Source: Agrobacterium pusense (GTDB taxonomy: Bacteria; Pseudomonadota; Alphaproteobacteria; Rhizobiales; Rhizobiaceae). From it: a DNA stretch of 64,000 bases. Positions within the stretch are counted from its first letter, which is position 1; every line of letters begins with the position of its first letter. This document shows positions 10,161 through 19,024 of this stretch, one piece after another. The DNA lies in the NCBI RefSeq assembly GCF_900102105.1, contig NZ_FNBB01000008.1:168135-232134 (forward strand), given 5' to 3'. The notes below the pieces were generated by a model that worked only from the letters and a program-made list of their open reading frames with translations, had not been told where the DNA came from and ran no database searches. A program made the position numbers and the translations under genes.

Positions 10161-10256
10161 TTGCCTTTTATCGGCCCGCGAGCTGCGGCAATTTAATTGC
10201 TTGCAGCAGGCGGCTGCGGCTTCGTACAAGGAAGCGCAATTATTTCGGGGGAGACC

Positions 10257-10997
10257 ATGACTATCGATCTCAAGGGCCGCATCGCTCTCGTCACCGGCGC
10301 GTCGCGCGGCATCGGCTATTTCACCGCGCTGGAACTCGCCAGGGCCGGCGCGCATGTCATCGCCTGCGCCCGCACGGTGGGCGGCCTTGAGGAACTGGAC
10401 GACGCCATCAAGGCCGTCGGCGGCACCGCGACGCTGGTTCCCTTCGATCTCTCCGACATGAAAGCCATCGATGCGCTGGGCGCCAATATCTACGAGCGCT
10501 GGGGCAAGCTGGATATTCTGGTCGCCAATGCCGGTGTCCTCGGCGTCATCTCGCCGGTCGGCCATATCGAGGCAAAGGTTTTCGAAAGGGTCATGACCAT
10601 CAACGTCACCGCCACCTGGCGGCTGATCCGCTCGGTCGAGCCGCTGCTTCTCAAATCTGACGCCGGTCGGGCATTGATCCTGTCCTCGGGTGCCGCTCAT
10701 AGCTGTCGTCCCTTCTGGGGCGTCTACTCCACCTCCAAGGCAGCTGTGGAAGCGCTTGCCCGCACCTGGGCGGCGGAGACGCAGAAGAGCGCGCTTCGCG
10801 TCAACAGCATCAATCCCGGCGCCACGCGCACGGCAATGCGCGCGCAGGCCATGCCCGGCGAAGATCCCGCCACCGTGCCGCATCCGTCAGAGGTAGCCGC
10901 TGCCATCCTGCCGCTTGCTTCGCCCGATCTCAAAGAGACCGGCAAGCTCTTCCTGGTCCGGGAAAACCGGTTCGTGGATTACCGTCCGCCGGAGTGA
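10257..10997 (+). CDS. Short-chain dehydrogenase/reductase
   Basis: The 246-residue protein is a classical NAD(P)-dependent SDR. It has the cofactor motif TGASRGIG at about residues 13-20, the NAG motif in LVANAGVLG, a catalytic Ser in LILSSGAAHS, and the YxxxK pair in YSTSK. The start at ATG 10257 follows a CGGGGGAG ribosome-binding site; an upstream start at 10197 would add 20 non-conserved residues. It stands alone between purF and cysS, so nothing in the context points to a substrate. Confidence 0.92.
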   Translation: MTIDLKGRIALVTGASRGIGYFTALELARAGAHVIACARTVGGLEELDDAIKAVGGTATLVPFDLSDMKAIDALGANIYERWGKLDILVANAGVLGVISPVGHIEAKVFERVMTINVTATWRLIRSVEPLLLKSDAGRALILSSGAAHSCRPFWGVYSTSKAAVEALARTWAAETQKSALRVNSINPGATRTAMRAQAMPGEDPATVPHPSEVAAAILPLASPDLKETGKLFLVRENRFVDYRPPE

Positions 10998-11208
10998 TGC
11001 CGGTCGGCGGGTCAGCCAACGTCACGAGAGAAACGCTTGACCGCGCATGACCGCCGCGCCATAACGCAAGTCATGAAAACGACGATCTGCACCTGCTGCT
11101 GAAATAATTTTGCTGGTTCGCCACCGGCCGGCTCGTTTTCGTCTCCCGCAAGGTCTTACAGACAAACGGCCCGGTCAGGACAACTGACTGCCTCTAGGGA
11201 ATTGCCGC

Positions 11209-12594
11209 ATGTCCTTGCGCCTGAAACTTCACAACACGCTGACCCGCGAAAAGGCGGAATTTGCGCCCATCGATCCTGAAAACGTGCGCATGTATGTCTG
11301 CGGCCCGACGGTCTATGATTTCGCCCATATCGGCAACGCGCGACCCGTCATCGTGTTCGATGTTCTCTTCCGGCTGCTGCGCCATGTCTATGGCGAAAAT
11401 CACGTCACCTATGCCCGCAACATCACTGACGTTGATGACAAGATCAATGCGCGGGCGCTGCGGGACTATCCGCATCTGCCGCTCAACGATGCCATCCACG
11501 CCGTGACGGAAAAGACGGCTGACCAGTTCCATGCGGACGTCGCGGCGCTGGGCTGCCTTCAGCCAAGTGTCGAACCGCGCGCGACCGACAATATCGCACA
11601 GATGATCGACATCATCGAGAAACTGATCGCACGCGGCCACGCCTATGCGGCCGGTGGCGAGGTCTTGTTCGACACTCGCTCCATGGCGGATTACGGGCAG
11701 CTTTCGAAGCGTCCGCTGGACGAGCAGCAGGCGGGCGCGCGCGTGGCGGTGGATGCCCACAAGAAGAACCCCGGCGATTTCGTGCTGTGGAAGCTTTCCT
11801 CCCACAACGAGCCCGGCTGGGAAAGCCCTTGGGGCCGCGGCCGTCCCGGCTGGCATATCGAATGCTCGGCTATGTCCGGCCGCTACCTCGGTGACGTTTT
11901 CGACATTCACGGCGGCGGGCTCGACCTCATCTTTCCACATCACGAGAACGAAATCGCCCAGTCCCGTTGCGCGCACGGCACGCATGTCATGGCGAACGTG
12001 TGGATGCATAACGGCTTTGTGCAGGTGGAAGGCCGCAAGATGTCGAAGTCCGAGGGCAACTTCGTGACGATCTATGAATTGCTGCACACGGAGAAATTCG
12101 GCGGCCGGAAATGGCCGGGCGAGGTTCTGCGTCTTGCGATGCTGATGACGCATTATAGAGAGCCGATCGATTTTTCGGTAAAGCGTCTGGAAGAGGCCGA
12201 ACGCCTGCTCGCCAAATGGCCGGCGGCGGAAGCCTCCGATGCCGCGCCGGATGAAACCGTGCTCGAGGCGCTTGCCGACGATCTCAATACGGTTGCGGCC
12301 GTGCAGGCGCTGCATGCATTGGCGCATGCGGCCAATGTGGACCCTTCCAAGCTGCCAGCCTTTGCCGCCAGCGCTGCACTGCTCGGTGTCTTGCCCAAGA
12401 AGGCAGAAATGGACGAGGCCATCGTTTCGGCTGTCGATGCGCTGGTGCAATTGCGGCTTGAGATGCTGAAGGCGAAGAACTTTGCAGAGGCCGATCGGTT
12501 GCGCGATGAGCTTTCGGAGAAGGGCATTCAGTTGAAGGATGGCAAGGACAAGGAGACCGGGGAGCGGACGACGACCTGGGAGTTGAAGCGGTAG
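11209..12594 (+). CDS. cysS: Cysteinyl-tRNA synthetase
   Basis: This 461-residue class I aminoacyl-tRNA synthetase charges tRNA-Cys. The HIGH-type motif appears as FAHIGNAR, after the CGPTVYD segment carrying the first zinc-binding Cys. The KMSKS loop is complete ([11 protein letters not shown]). Other zinc ligands lie in WHIECSAM and the HHENE segment. The C-terminal DALR-like helical domain is complete. The promoter is expected in the 211-base gap after the SDR gene, where I see no RNA element. Confidence 0.98.
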   Translation: MSLRLKLHNTLTREKAEFAPIDPENVRMYVCGPTVYDFAHIGNARPVIVFDVLFRLLRHVYGENHVTYARNITDVDDKINARALRDYPHLPLNDAIHAVTEKTADQFHADVAALGCLQPSVEPRATDNIAQMIDIIEKLIARGHAYAAGGEVLFDTRSMADYGQLSKRPLDEQQAGARVAVDAHKKNPGDFVLWKLSSHNEPGWESPWGRGRPGWHIECSAMSGRYLGDVFDIHGGGLDLIFPHHENEIAQSRCAHGTHVMANVWMHNGFVQVEGRKMSKSEGNFVTIYELLHTEKFGGRKWPGEVLRLAMLMTHYREPIDFSVKRLEEAERLLAKWPAAEASDAAPDETVLEALADDLNTVAAVQALHALAHAANVDPSKLPAFAASAALLGVLPKKAEMDEAIVSAVDALVQLRLEMLKAKNFAEADRLRDELSEKGIQLKDGKDKETGERTTTWELKR

Positions 12595-12630
12595 GGCTTG
12601 CGTCCAGCGCTTGAGGCTGCGGCTTGCGGT

Positions 12631-12788
12631 TTACCCCCCTCTGCCCTGCCGGGCATCTCCCCCACAGGTGGGGAGATCGACTCGTTGTTAGGCCCCGGCA
12701 TTTCTCTTCGGTCGAAATGGAGCGACGCAGGCGCGTCATGCCGATCTCCCTCCTTGTGGGGAGATGCCCGGCAGGGCAGAGGGGGGTA
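12631..12788. repeat. Large palindromic REP-like intergenic element
   Basis: About 30 bases at each end form near-perfect inverted copies: a run of C, then CTCTGCCCTGCCGGGCATCT, and its complement GATGCCCGGCAGGGCAGAGG before a run of G. Each arm also holds smaller palindromes, such as TGCCCTGCCGGGCA and ATCTCCCC-n-GGGGAGAT. The middle is about 70 bases. Elements with these arms are typical mosaic palindromic repeats of Rhizobiaceae chromosomes. As RNA, this would fold into a long stem after cysS and may act as a terminator or mRNA stabiliser. Confidence 0.8.
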
Positions 12789-12868
12789 TCCTCGCCCACC
12801 ACAATACGCTTGCGATTTTAAGTTCCCTCAACCAATCTAAGGCGAGGCACTAAACGGCGAGCCAGATC

Positions 12869-13237
12869 ATGCCGCATGCAGATGTAGACCCAATGCATCG
12901 CAAATACGCGAAGCAAATGCGGAAAGTAATGACGGATGCCGAGCTGAAACTCTGGAACGCAATTCGCGCCCATCGCCTGGAAGGCTTGAGTTTCCGTAGA
13001 CAAATGCCGATTGCCGGTTTTATCGTCGATTTCGCCTGTTCCGATCATCGACTTATTATCGAGATCGATGGCTCTCAACATACATCCGAGGCAGCATTAC
13101 ACTACGATCATGAAAGAACCGTGCGGCTTGAAAAAGACGGCTGGACCATCCTCCGCTTCTGGAACCACGAGGTCCTCACAGACTTAGATAATGTCTGTCT
13201 CCACATTATCAGAACGATCCGGGAGGACCGAAGATGA
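12869..13237 (+). CDS. DUF559 (PD-(D/E)XK-like) protein
   Basis: This 122-residue protein carries the DUF559 pattern: MRKVMTDAELKLWNAIRAHR near the start, then FRRQMPIAGFIVDFAC, then LIIEIDGSQH, and a C-terminal GWTILRFWNHEV. The Asp in IVDF and the E-x-D of IEIDG match the catalytic core of Vsr/PD-(D/E)XK nucleases, so it is a possible DNA endonuclease. Actual activity is unproven for most members. Its stop overlaps the next start (ATGA, 13234), so it is coupled to two GFA-family genes. The start could also be the ATG at residue 9. Confidence 0.85.
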   Translation: MPHADVDPMHRKYAKQMRKVMTDAELKLWNAIRAHRLEGLSFRRQMPIAGFIVDFACSDHRLIIEIDGSQHTSEAALHYDHERTVRLEKDGWTILRFWNHEVLTDLDNVCLHIIRTIREDRR

Positions 13238-13710
13238 CGACATATACCGGCGGATGCCAATGCGGCGCGGTCCGTTTTCGCGCCACTGGCGACCTGAAAG
13301 ACAGTTCCATCTGCCACTGCCGCATGTGCCAGAAGGCTTTCGGGGCTTATTACGCGCCACTGGTTTCAGTTCGCAATGTGGAGTTCAAATGGACGCGCGG
13401 CGAGCCGAAACGCTTCCAGTCCTCCAGCGTCGTGAAGCGCGGCTTTTGCCCCGAATGCGGCACGCCGCTAACCTATGAGGCCCCGGATGGCATTGCGGTG
13501 GCGGCCGGCGCCTTCGACGATCCCGCCGCGCTGCCGCCAACCATCCAGTGGGGCGTGGAACGGAAGATCGATTTTGTCGACAGCCTCCACACCCTGCCCG
13601 CCGTTGCGACCGAGGACGACCTGACGCAGGTGGACTACCTTGCCAATCTCGTTTCCTATCAGCACCCCGACCACGACACCGAAAACTGGCCACCGGAGAA
13701 CAGACAATGA
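13234..13710 (+). CDS. GFA-family (CENP-V/GFA) zinc protein, copy 1
   Basis: The 158-residue protein has the Cys pattern of the GFA domain: GGCQCGAVRF, then CHCRMCQKAFG, and later FCPECGTPLTY. Together these bind two zinc ions. The family is named after a proposed glutathione-dependent formaldehyde-activating enzyme, but the spontaneous reaction makes that role doubtful for most members. It is coupled by ATGA overlaps to the DUF559 gene before it and to a second GFA gene after it. Substrate is unknown. Confidence 0.9.
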   Translation: MTTYTGGCQCGAVRFRATGDLKDSSICHCRMCQKAFGAYYAPLVSVRNVEFKWTRGEPKRFQSSSVVKRGFCPECGTPLTYEAPDGIAVAAGAFDDPAALPPTIQWGVERKIDFVDSLHTLPAVATEDDLTQVDYLANLVSYQHPDHDTENWPPENRQ

Positions 13711-14165
13711 GCGAAACGGGTTTTTCCGGCGGCTGCCAGTGCGGCGCCGTGCGGTTCCATGCGGGTAAGCTCGGCAGGGCCTCCATCTGCCACTGCCGCA
13801 TGTGCCAGAAACATTTCGGCAATTTCTTTGGCGCACTTGTGACTGCCGATCAGGCACATCTGACCTGGACACGCGGCCAGCCTGCCCTCTTCCGCTCGTC
13901 GCAGAAAATCCATCGCGGTTTCTGCAACAAGTGCGGCACACCGCTGACCTATCATTATCCCGGCGGCGTGGAGATCGCGATCGGCGCTTTCGACCATCCC
14001 GAGAAGATAGAGCCGCAGGTGCAGGTGAACATCCACAAGCGTATGCCGTGGATCGAGCAGCTCTTCGCCAAACCGGCAGTCGAACAGGGCGTCGATGAGG
14101 CCGAGATCACCTCCTACCAACATCCGGATCATGACACGGCCGAATGGCCGCCTGAGGAACGATAA
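13707..14165 (+). CDS. GFA-family (CENP-V/GFA) zinc protein, copy 2
   Basis: The 152-residue paralog of the preceding gene has the same Cys motifs (GGCQCGAVRF, CHCRMCQKHFG, FCNKCGTPLTY) and the same C-terminal YQHPDHDT-x-WPPE end. The start is the ATG at 13707, inside an ATGA overlap with copy 1. The two proteins look like a tandem duplication that has diverged strongly. The proline iminopeptidase gene starts three bases after the stop. Confidence 0.9.
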   Translation: MSETGFSGGCQCGAVRFHAGKLGRASICHCRMCQKHFGNFFGALVTADQAHLTWTRGQPALFRSSQKIHRGFCNKCGTPLTYHYPGGVEIAIGAFDHPEKIEPQVQVNIHKRMPWIEQLFAKPAVEQGVDEAEITSYQHPDHDTAEWPPEER

Positions 14166-15125
<960 letters not shown>

Positions 15126-15338
15126 TATTTATTTCAGCACGTTGTGGCGGCAGGATAAGATGATGATTCACGCAGGGGTTTCCTGCGGGAATCATTTACC
15201 CGGCGCTGATCAGCACGTTTGAAAGGCAAAGCGCCTTTTATTCATGCAGTTTTTCTCATGAACCCTTCACGGAAATGAATTGGCCGCCATTGTGCCGATC
15301 CGTTATAAAACGCCATCCGAACAATTGGCGGTACTCCC

Positions 15339-16247
15339 ATGGCACTCGACAAAACGCTTCCAGCCCAAGAGGGCGGCGACAGCGCGCGCGGTTTTGCTTT
15401 CGCGCTTTCCGCATATCTTTTGTGGGGTTTCCTGCCCTTCTACATGAAGGCGGTTGCACATATTTCACCGATCGAGGTCATCGTGCATCGCGTCGTCTGG
15501 TCGGTGCCGATCGCAGCGGTGGTGCTGATCGTGCTCGGGCGCACGGCTGAAATCCGTACGGCGCTGAGAAGTCCGAAGATGCTTGCGATGGCGAGTCTTA
15601 CGGCTGCGCTCATCAGTATCAACTGGGGCGTCTACATCTGGTCGATCGGCGCGGGCCGCGCACTTGATGCCGCGCTCGGCTATTTCATCAATCCGCTGTT
15701 CAGCATCTTCCTCGGTGCCGTACTGCTGAAGGAAAAACTCTATCCGGCGCAGATCGCCGCCATCAGCCTCGTGGCGGTTGCGGTGGCCATCCTCACCTGG
15801 CATGCGGGCAGCCTGCCGTGGGTTTCCATCGCGCTCACCGTTTCCTGGGGCTTTTACGCCTTTTTCCGCAAAACCCTGCCCATAGGCGCGACGCAGGGCT
15901 TCCTGCTGGAAGTCATGCTGCTGTCTATTCCCGCCGTGCTGGTCATGATCTGGCTTGCGTTCAGCGGACAGGCGCATTTCATGGGCGGCAATTCCGCCGA
16001 TACCTGGCTTCTGGCGGCAAGCGGTCTCATCACCGCCGTTCCCCTCATTCTCTATGGCAATGGTGCGAAACTGCTGAAGCTCTCCACCATCGGCATCATG
16101 CAATATATCGCGCCGACGATGATCTTCCTGATAGCCATTTTCGTCTTCAAGGAGCCGTTCGACATGGTGCGTCTGGCGGCTTTCGCAATGATCTGGGTGG
16201 CGCTTGCGATCTACACCGGCTCAAGCCTGCTGCGGCTCAAGCGATGA
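15339..16247 (+). CDS. rarD: EamA-family transporter RarD
   Basis: The 302-residue protein has ten predicted membrane helices in two EamA-type halves. It shows RarD features: the start of helix 1 (GFAFALSAYLLWGFLPFYMKA), IEVIVHRVVWSVP and SINWGVYIWSIGAGR. RarD proteins are inner-membrane drug/metabolite-type permeases; the E. coli name comes from chloramphenicol sensitivity, and the true substrate is unclear. The gene is convergent with the FtsI-like gene, with a shared hairpin between them. Confidence 0.92.
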   Translation: MALDKTLPAQEGGDSARGFAFALSAYLLWGFLPFYMKAVAHISPIEVIVHRVVWSVPIAAVVLIVLGRTAEIRTALRSPKMLAMASLTAALISINWGVYIWSIGAGRALDAALGYFINPLFSIFLGAVLLKEKLYPAQIAAISLVAVAVAILTWHAGSLPWVSIALTVSWGFYAFFRKTLPIGATQGFLLEVMLLSIPAVLVMIWLAFSGQAHFMGGNSADTWLLAASGLITAVPLILYGNGAKLLKLSTIGIMQYIAPTMIFLIAIFVFKEPFDMVRLAAFAMIWVALAIYTGSSLLRLKR

Positions 16248-16258
16248 CCAAATCCTTT

Positions 16259-16288
16259 CTCACTCCTGCTCCCTGAAACAGGAGTGAG
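16259..16288. terminator. Hairpin between convergent rarD and ftsI-like genes
   Basis: CTCACTCCTG and CAGGAGTGAG form a perfect 10-bp stem with a 10-base loop, midway between the two convergent stops. T-rich sequence is weak on both sides, so termination strength is uncertain. Confidence 0.6.
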
Positions 16289-16299
16289 GTAGCCAGGCG

Positions 16300-18060
16300 T
16301 CAGTAATCCACCAGCAATTGCGGGTTTCCCTCATAGCCGAAGCGCGGTTTGACACCCAGAAGGCCCGCCGTCTGGGCGATGATCTCGCGCGTCATGGGGG
16401 CCGCTGTCGAGGCTGCCGTGCGGCCGCCATTCACGCCGGTCCTTGGCGCATCGATCATGGTCAGCACGACATATTTCGGCTTGTGCATGGGAAAACCGGC
16501 CACGAAGGCGTTGAAATTGATGTCCTTGGCGTAACGGCCATTGATCACCTTGTCTGCCGTCCCCGTCTTGCCGCCGACATGAAACCCCTCCACCTGTGCG
16601 CCACGGCCGGAACCCTTGATGCCGTTCCAGTTGAACAGGTAACGCATGTCGGCGCTCGTCCTGTCGTTGATGACGCTGCGCGCGAGCGATGCCGCAGCCT
16701 CTTTCGAACGCGGCAGGAAGGTCGGAGAGATCAGGCTTCCGCCATTGATAAGGGCTGCAGCGGCCACCGCCGTCTGCAACGGAGTGGTAGCAACGCCATG
16801 GCCGAAGGAGATGGTGACGGAATTGATTTTCTTCCAGTTTCTCGGCTGGGTCGGCGTGGCAACGCCGGGCATTTCCGTGTCCATTCTGGTCAGCAGACCA
16901 AGCTTCGTCAGGAATTGTTGATGGCCCTCGACACCGACCCTGTCAGCCACCGCCGCCGTGCCGATATTCGATGAAAATTGAAACACTTCCGGAATGGAGA
17001 GCGGCCGGTTTCTTCCCTTGAAATCCCTGATGGTGAAGCCGCCCATGCGGATCGGCCGCGACGCATCCACCACCGAATTGAGCGTAATCGCCCCGGCATC
17101 CAGACCCATGGCGAGCGTGAAGCTCTTGAATGTGGAGCCCATCTCGAAGGTGGCGTTGCTCATCCTGTTGAACCAGCCTTTTTCATACTCCTTGTCGACG
17201 CTGCCATCAGCGAGGGTGCGGGAAGGTTCGTTCGGATCGTAATCCGGGACGGAAGCCATGGCCAGCACTTCGCCCGTCTCCACATCGAGGATCACCGAAC
17301 CGGCGGCTTCGGCCTGATAGGCACTTTTCGCCTTCACGACCACGTCGCGAACGATGTTCTGTACCCTGAGATCGATGGACAGCCGCACCGGTTCCAGTGG
17401 CGTGCCGCTGGCAAGACCCACAGCGCGCAGATCGGCCAGCCCCTGCTGGTCCAGGTAACGCTCCATGCCGGCGAGACCCTGATTGTCGACATTGACGTGG
17501 CCGATAATATGCGAAGCGGTTGGGCCGCCCGGATAAAACCGCCGTTTTTCCGGGCGGAAACCGATACCCGGTATGCCGAGATTGAGAATATCCGCCTGCT
17601 GCCGCGGTGTCAGCTGGCGTCGCAACCACTGGAAGCCTGTATCCGAACGCAATCTACGATGCGTCTCGCGCCAGTCCAGATTGGGAATAACGGTCGCGAG
17701 TTTTTCCACCACCTCGTCCGGATCGACGATCCTGCGCGGATCCGCATAAAGCGATACCATGTTGAGATCGGTCGCCAGAAGCGTGCCGTTGCGGTCGACG
17801 ATGTCAGGCCGTGAGGCGATGGCGTTGACGCCGGTATTGATCCATGCGGTGGAAACGGGTTCGGCAAGCCCATATTGAACGAGGCGCGCCGCGGCGACGG
17901 CGTAAATCGCAATGAAGACAGCGATGACGATCGCAAGCCGCGTCTTTGCCTCCGCCCGGCGGCGGGCGACCGAACCGAACACGACCTCCCTGCCCCGCAG
18001 CGGGTTTCTCTTGATAATGAAATGCGTCCGGCTCTTCAGCCGCATCACGAAAGCAATCAT
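16300..18060 (-). CDS. FtsI-like class B penicillin-binding protein (stand-alone)
   Basis: This is a septal-type transpeptidase that cross-links peptidoglycan. A cytoplasmic basic tail and one membrane anchor (about residues 41-63) precede a PBP dimerisation domain and the transpeptidase domain. All three active-site motifs are present: STFK, SSN and KTG. With the start at ATG 18060 the protein has 586 residues; a longer frame to 18150 exists, but its first 30 residues look non-conserved. The gene stands outside a dcw division cluster, so it is probably a second FtsI-type enzyme beside the canonical one. A CtrA-type TTAA-N7-TTAA site lies about 120 bases upstream. Confidence 0.92.
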   Translation of the reverse strand: MIAFVMRLKSRTHFIIKRNPLRGREVVFGSVARRRAEAKTRLAIVIAVFIAIYAVAAARLVQYGLAEPVSTAWINTGVNAIASRPDIVDRNGTLLATDLNMVSLYADPRRIVDPDEVVEKLATVIPNLDWRETHRRLRSDTGFQWLRRQLTPRQQADILNLGIPGIGFRPEKRRFYPGGPTASHIIGHVNVDNQGLAGMERYLDQQGLADLRAVGLASGTPLEPVRLSIDLRVQNIVRDVVVKAKSAYQAEAAGSVILDVETGEVLAMASVPDYDPNEPSRTLADGSVDKEYEKGWFNRMSNATFEMGSTFKSFTLAMGLDAGAITLNSVVDASRPIRMGGFTIRDFKGRNRPLSIPEVFQFSSNIGTAAVADRVGVEGHQQFLTKLGLLTRMDTEMPGVATPTQPRNWKKINSVTISFGHGVATTPLQTAVAAAALINGGSLISPTFLPRSKEAAASLARSVINDRTSADMRYLFNWNGIKGSGRGAQVEGFHVGGKTGTADKVINGRYAKDINFNAFVAGFPMHKPKYVVLTMIDAPRTGVNGGRTAASTAAPMTREIIAQTAGLLGVKPRFGYEGNPQLLVDY

Positions 18061-18178
18061 TGCCGATGACACCCACCCGAGGCGGCGGAGCAAAATTCCG
18101 CGATAACCAACGCCTGGGAAACGGTGACACAGGATCAGTCGCCGGGCCACGAAAAGGACGGGCGGAAGGATGCCGCCG

Positions 18179-18193
18179 TTAAATCTATATTAA
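18179..18193. promoter_or_regulatory. CtrA-type binding motif upstream of ftsI-like gene
   Basis: The perfect consensus TTAA-ATCTATA-TTAA (seven-base spacer) lies in an AT-rich patch about 119 bases upstream of the FtsI-like start. CtrA is the cell-cycle master regulator of alphaproteobacteria, and division genes are typical targets. The motif is short, so a chance match is possible. Confidence 0.55.
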
Positions 18194-18247
18194 TATACAT
18201 TTAAAATTGTAACGAGCCGCCCGAGCGGCCGTTAACAATCGCCGGGC

Positions 18248-18868
18248 CTACAGGCGCGAAATCACCGAAGGGTCGCCTTCAGGGTTCTGCTGGGCCAGCG
18301 CGCGGTCGATGATGGCGGGGACGATGTCCTTCACCTCGTCAATGATGAGCGGATTGAGAAGATGCGCACGGTGGATGAAGCCCTGGTCGCGCATATGTTG
18401 CACGAGTTCTAGCATCGGGTTCCAGAAACCGTTGATATTGGCAAAGACCATTGGCTTCGCGTGACGGCCGAGCTGCGCCCAGGTCATGATCTCCACGATC
18501 TCTTCCAGCGTGCCGACACCGCCCGGCAGGGTGACGAAAGCATCCGAGCGCTCGAACATCATGTGTTTGCGCTCGTGCATGTCCTTGGTGATGACAAGCT
18601 CGTTCAATTGTCCGAGAGAATGGCGTGTTGCCTCCATGTCGACCAGAAATTCCGGTATGATGCCCGTCACTTCGCCGCCATTGGAAAGAACGCCGCTGGC
18701 AACTGCGCCCATGATGCCCTTGGTGCCACCACCATAAACCAGGCGAATGCCGTTTTCGGCAATGGATTTCCCAAGCGCACGGCCTGCTTCCATGTGGGCG
18801 GGATCACGTCCGGGCTGGGAGCCGCAATAAACGCAGATGGATCGAATCGCTGTATTTTTGTCCGTCAT
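18248..18868 (-). CDS. LOG-family nucleoside 5'-monophosphate phosphoribohydrolase
   Basis: The 206-residue protein has the LOG motifs PGGVGTLEE at 115-123 and the MHERK segment at 97-101, with GGGTKGIMG in the nucleotide fold. Plant LOG enzymes release active cytokinin bases from riboside monophosphates, and many bacterial relatives have the same activity although often annotated as lysine decarboxylases. For a plant-associated bacterium this could be a cytokinin activation step, but general purine nucleotide turnover is equally possible. The ftsI-like gene follows on the same strand after a 98-base gap that contains its own promoter motif. Confidence 0.9.
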   Translation of the reverse strand: MTDKNTAIRSICVYCGSQPGRDPAHMEAGRALGKSIAENGIRLVYGGGTKGIMGAVASGVLSNGGEVTGIIPEFLVDMEATRHSLGQLNELVITKDMHERKHMMFERSDAFVTLPGGVGTLEEIVEIMTWAQLGRHAKPMVFANINGFWNPMLELVQHMRDQGFIHRAHLLNPLIIDEVKDIVPAIIDRALAQQNPEGDPSVISRL

Positions 18869-19024
18869 GAAGGGAAGGAACTATGTGCGATGCGACACGT
18901 CAAGAAAATTTGGGAAATCCCTTGCAAATATGGCCTTTTGGCCACTCACCGCTTGTCTGGCGCAAGGTAAGACGCTAGCAATCTCAACTCGTGTGAAAAG
19001 CTTGAATTATCCGGAGCACCCAGG

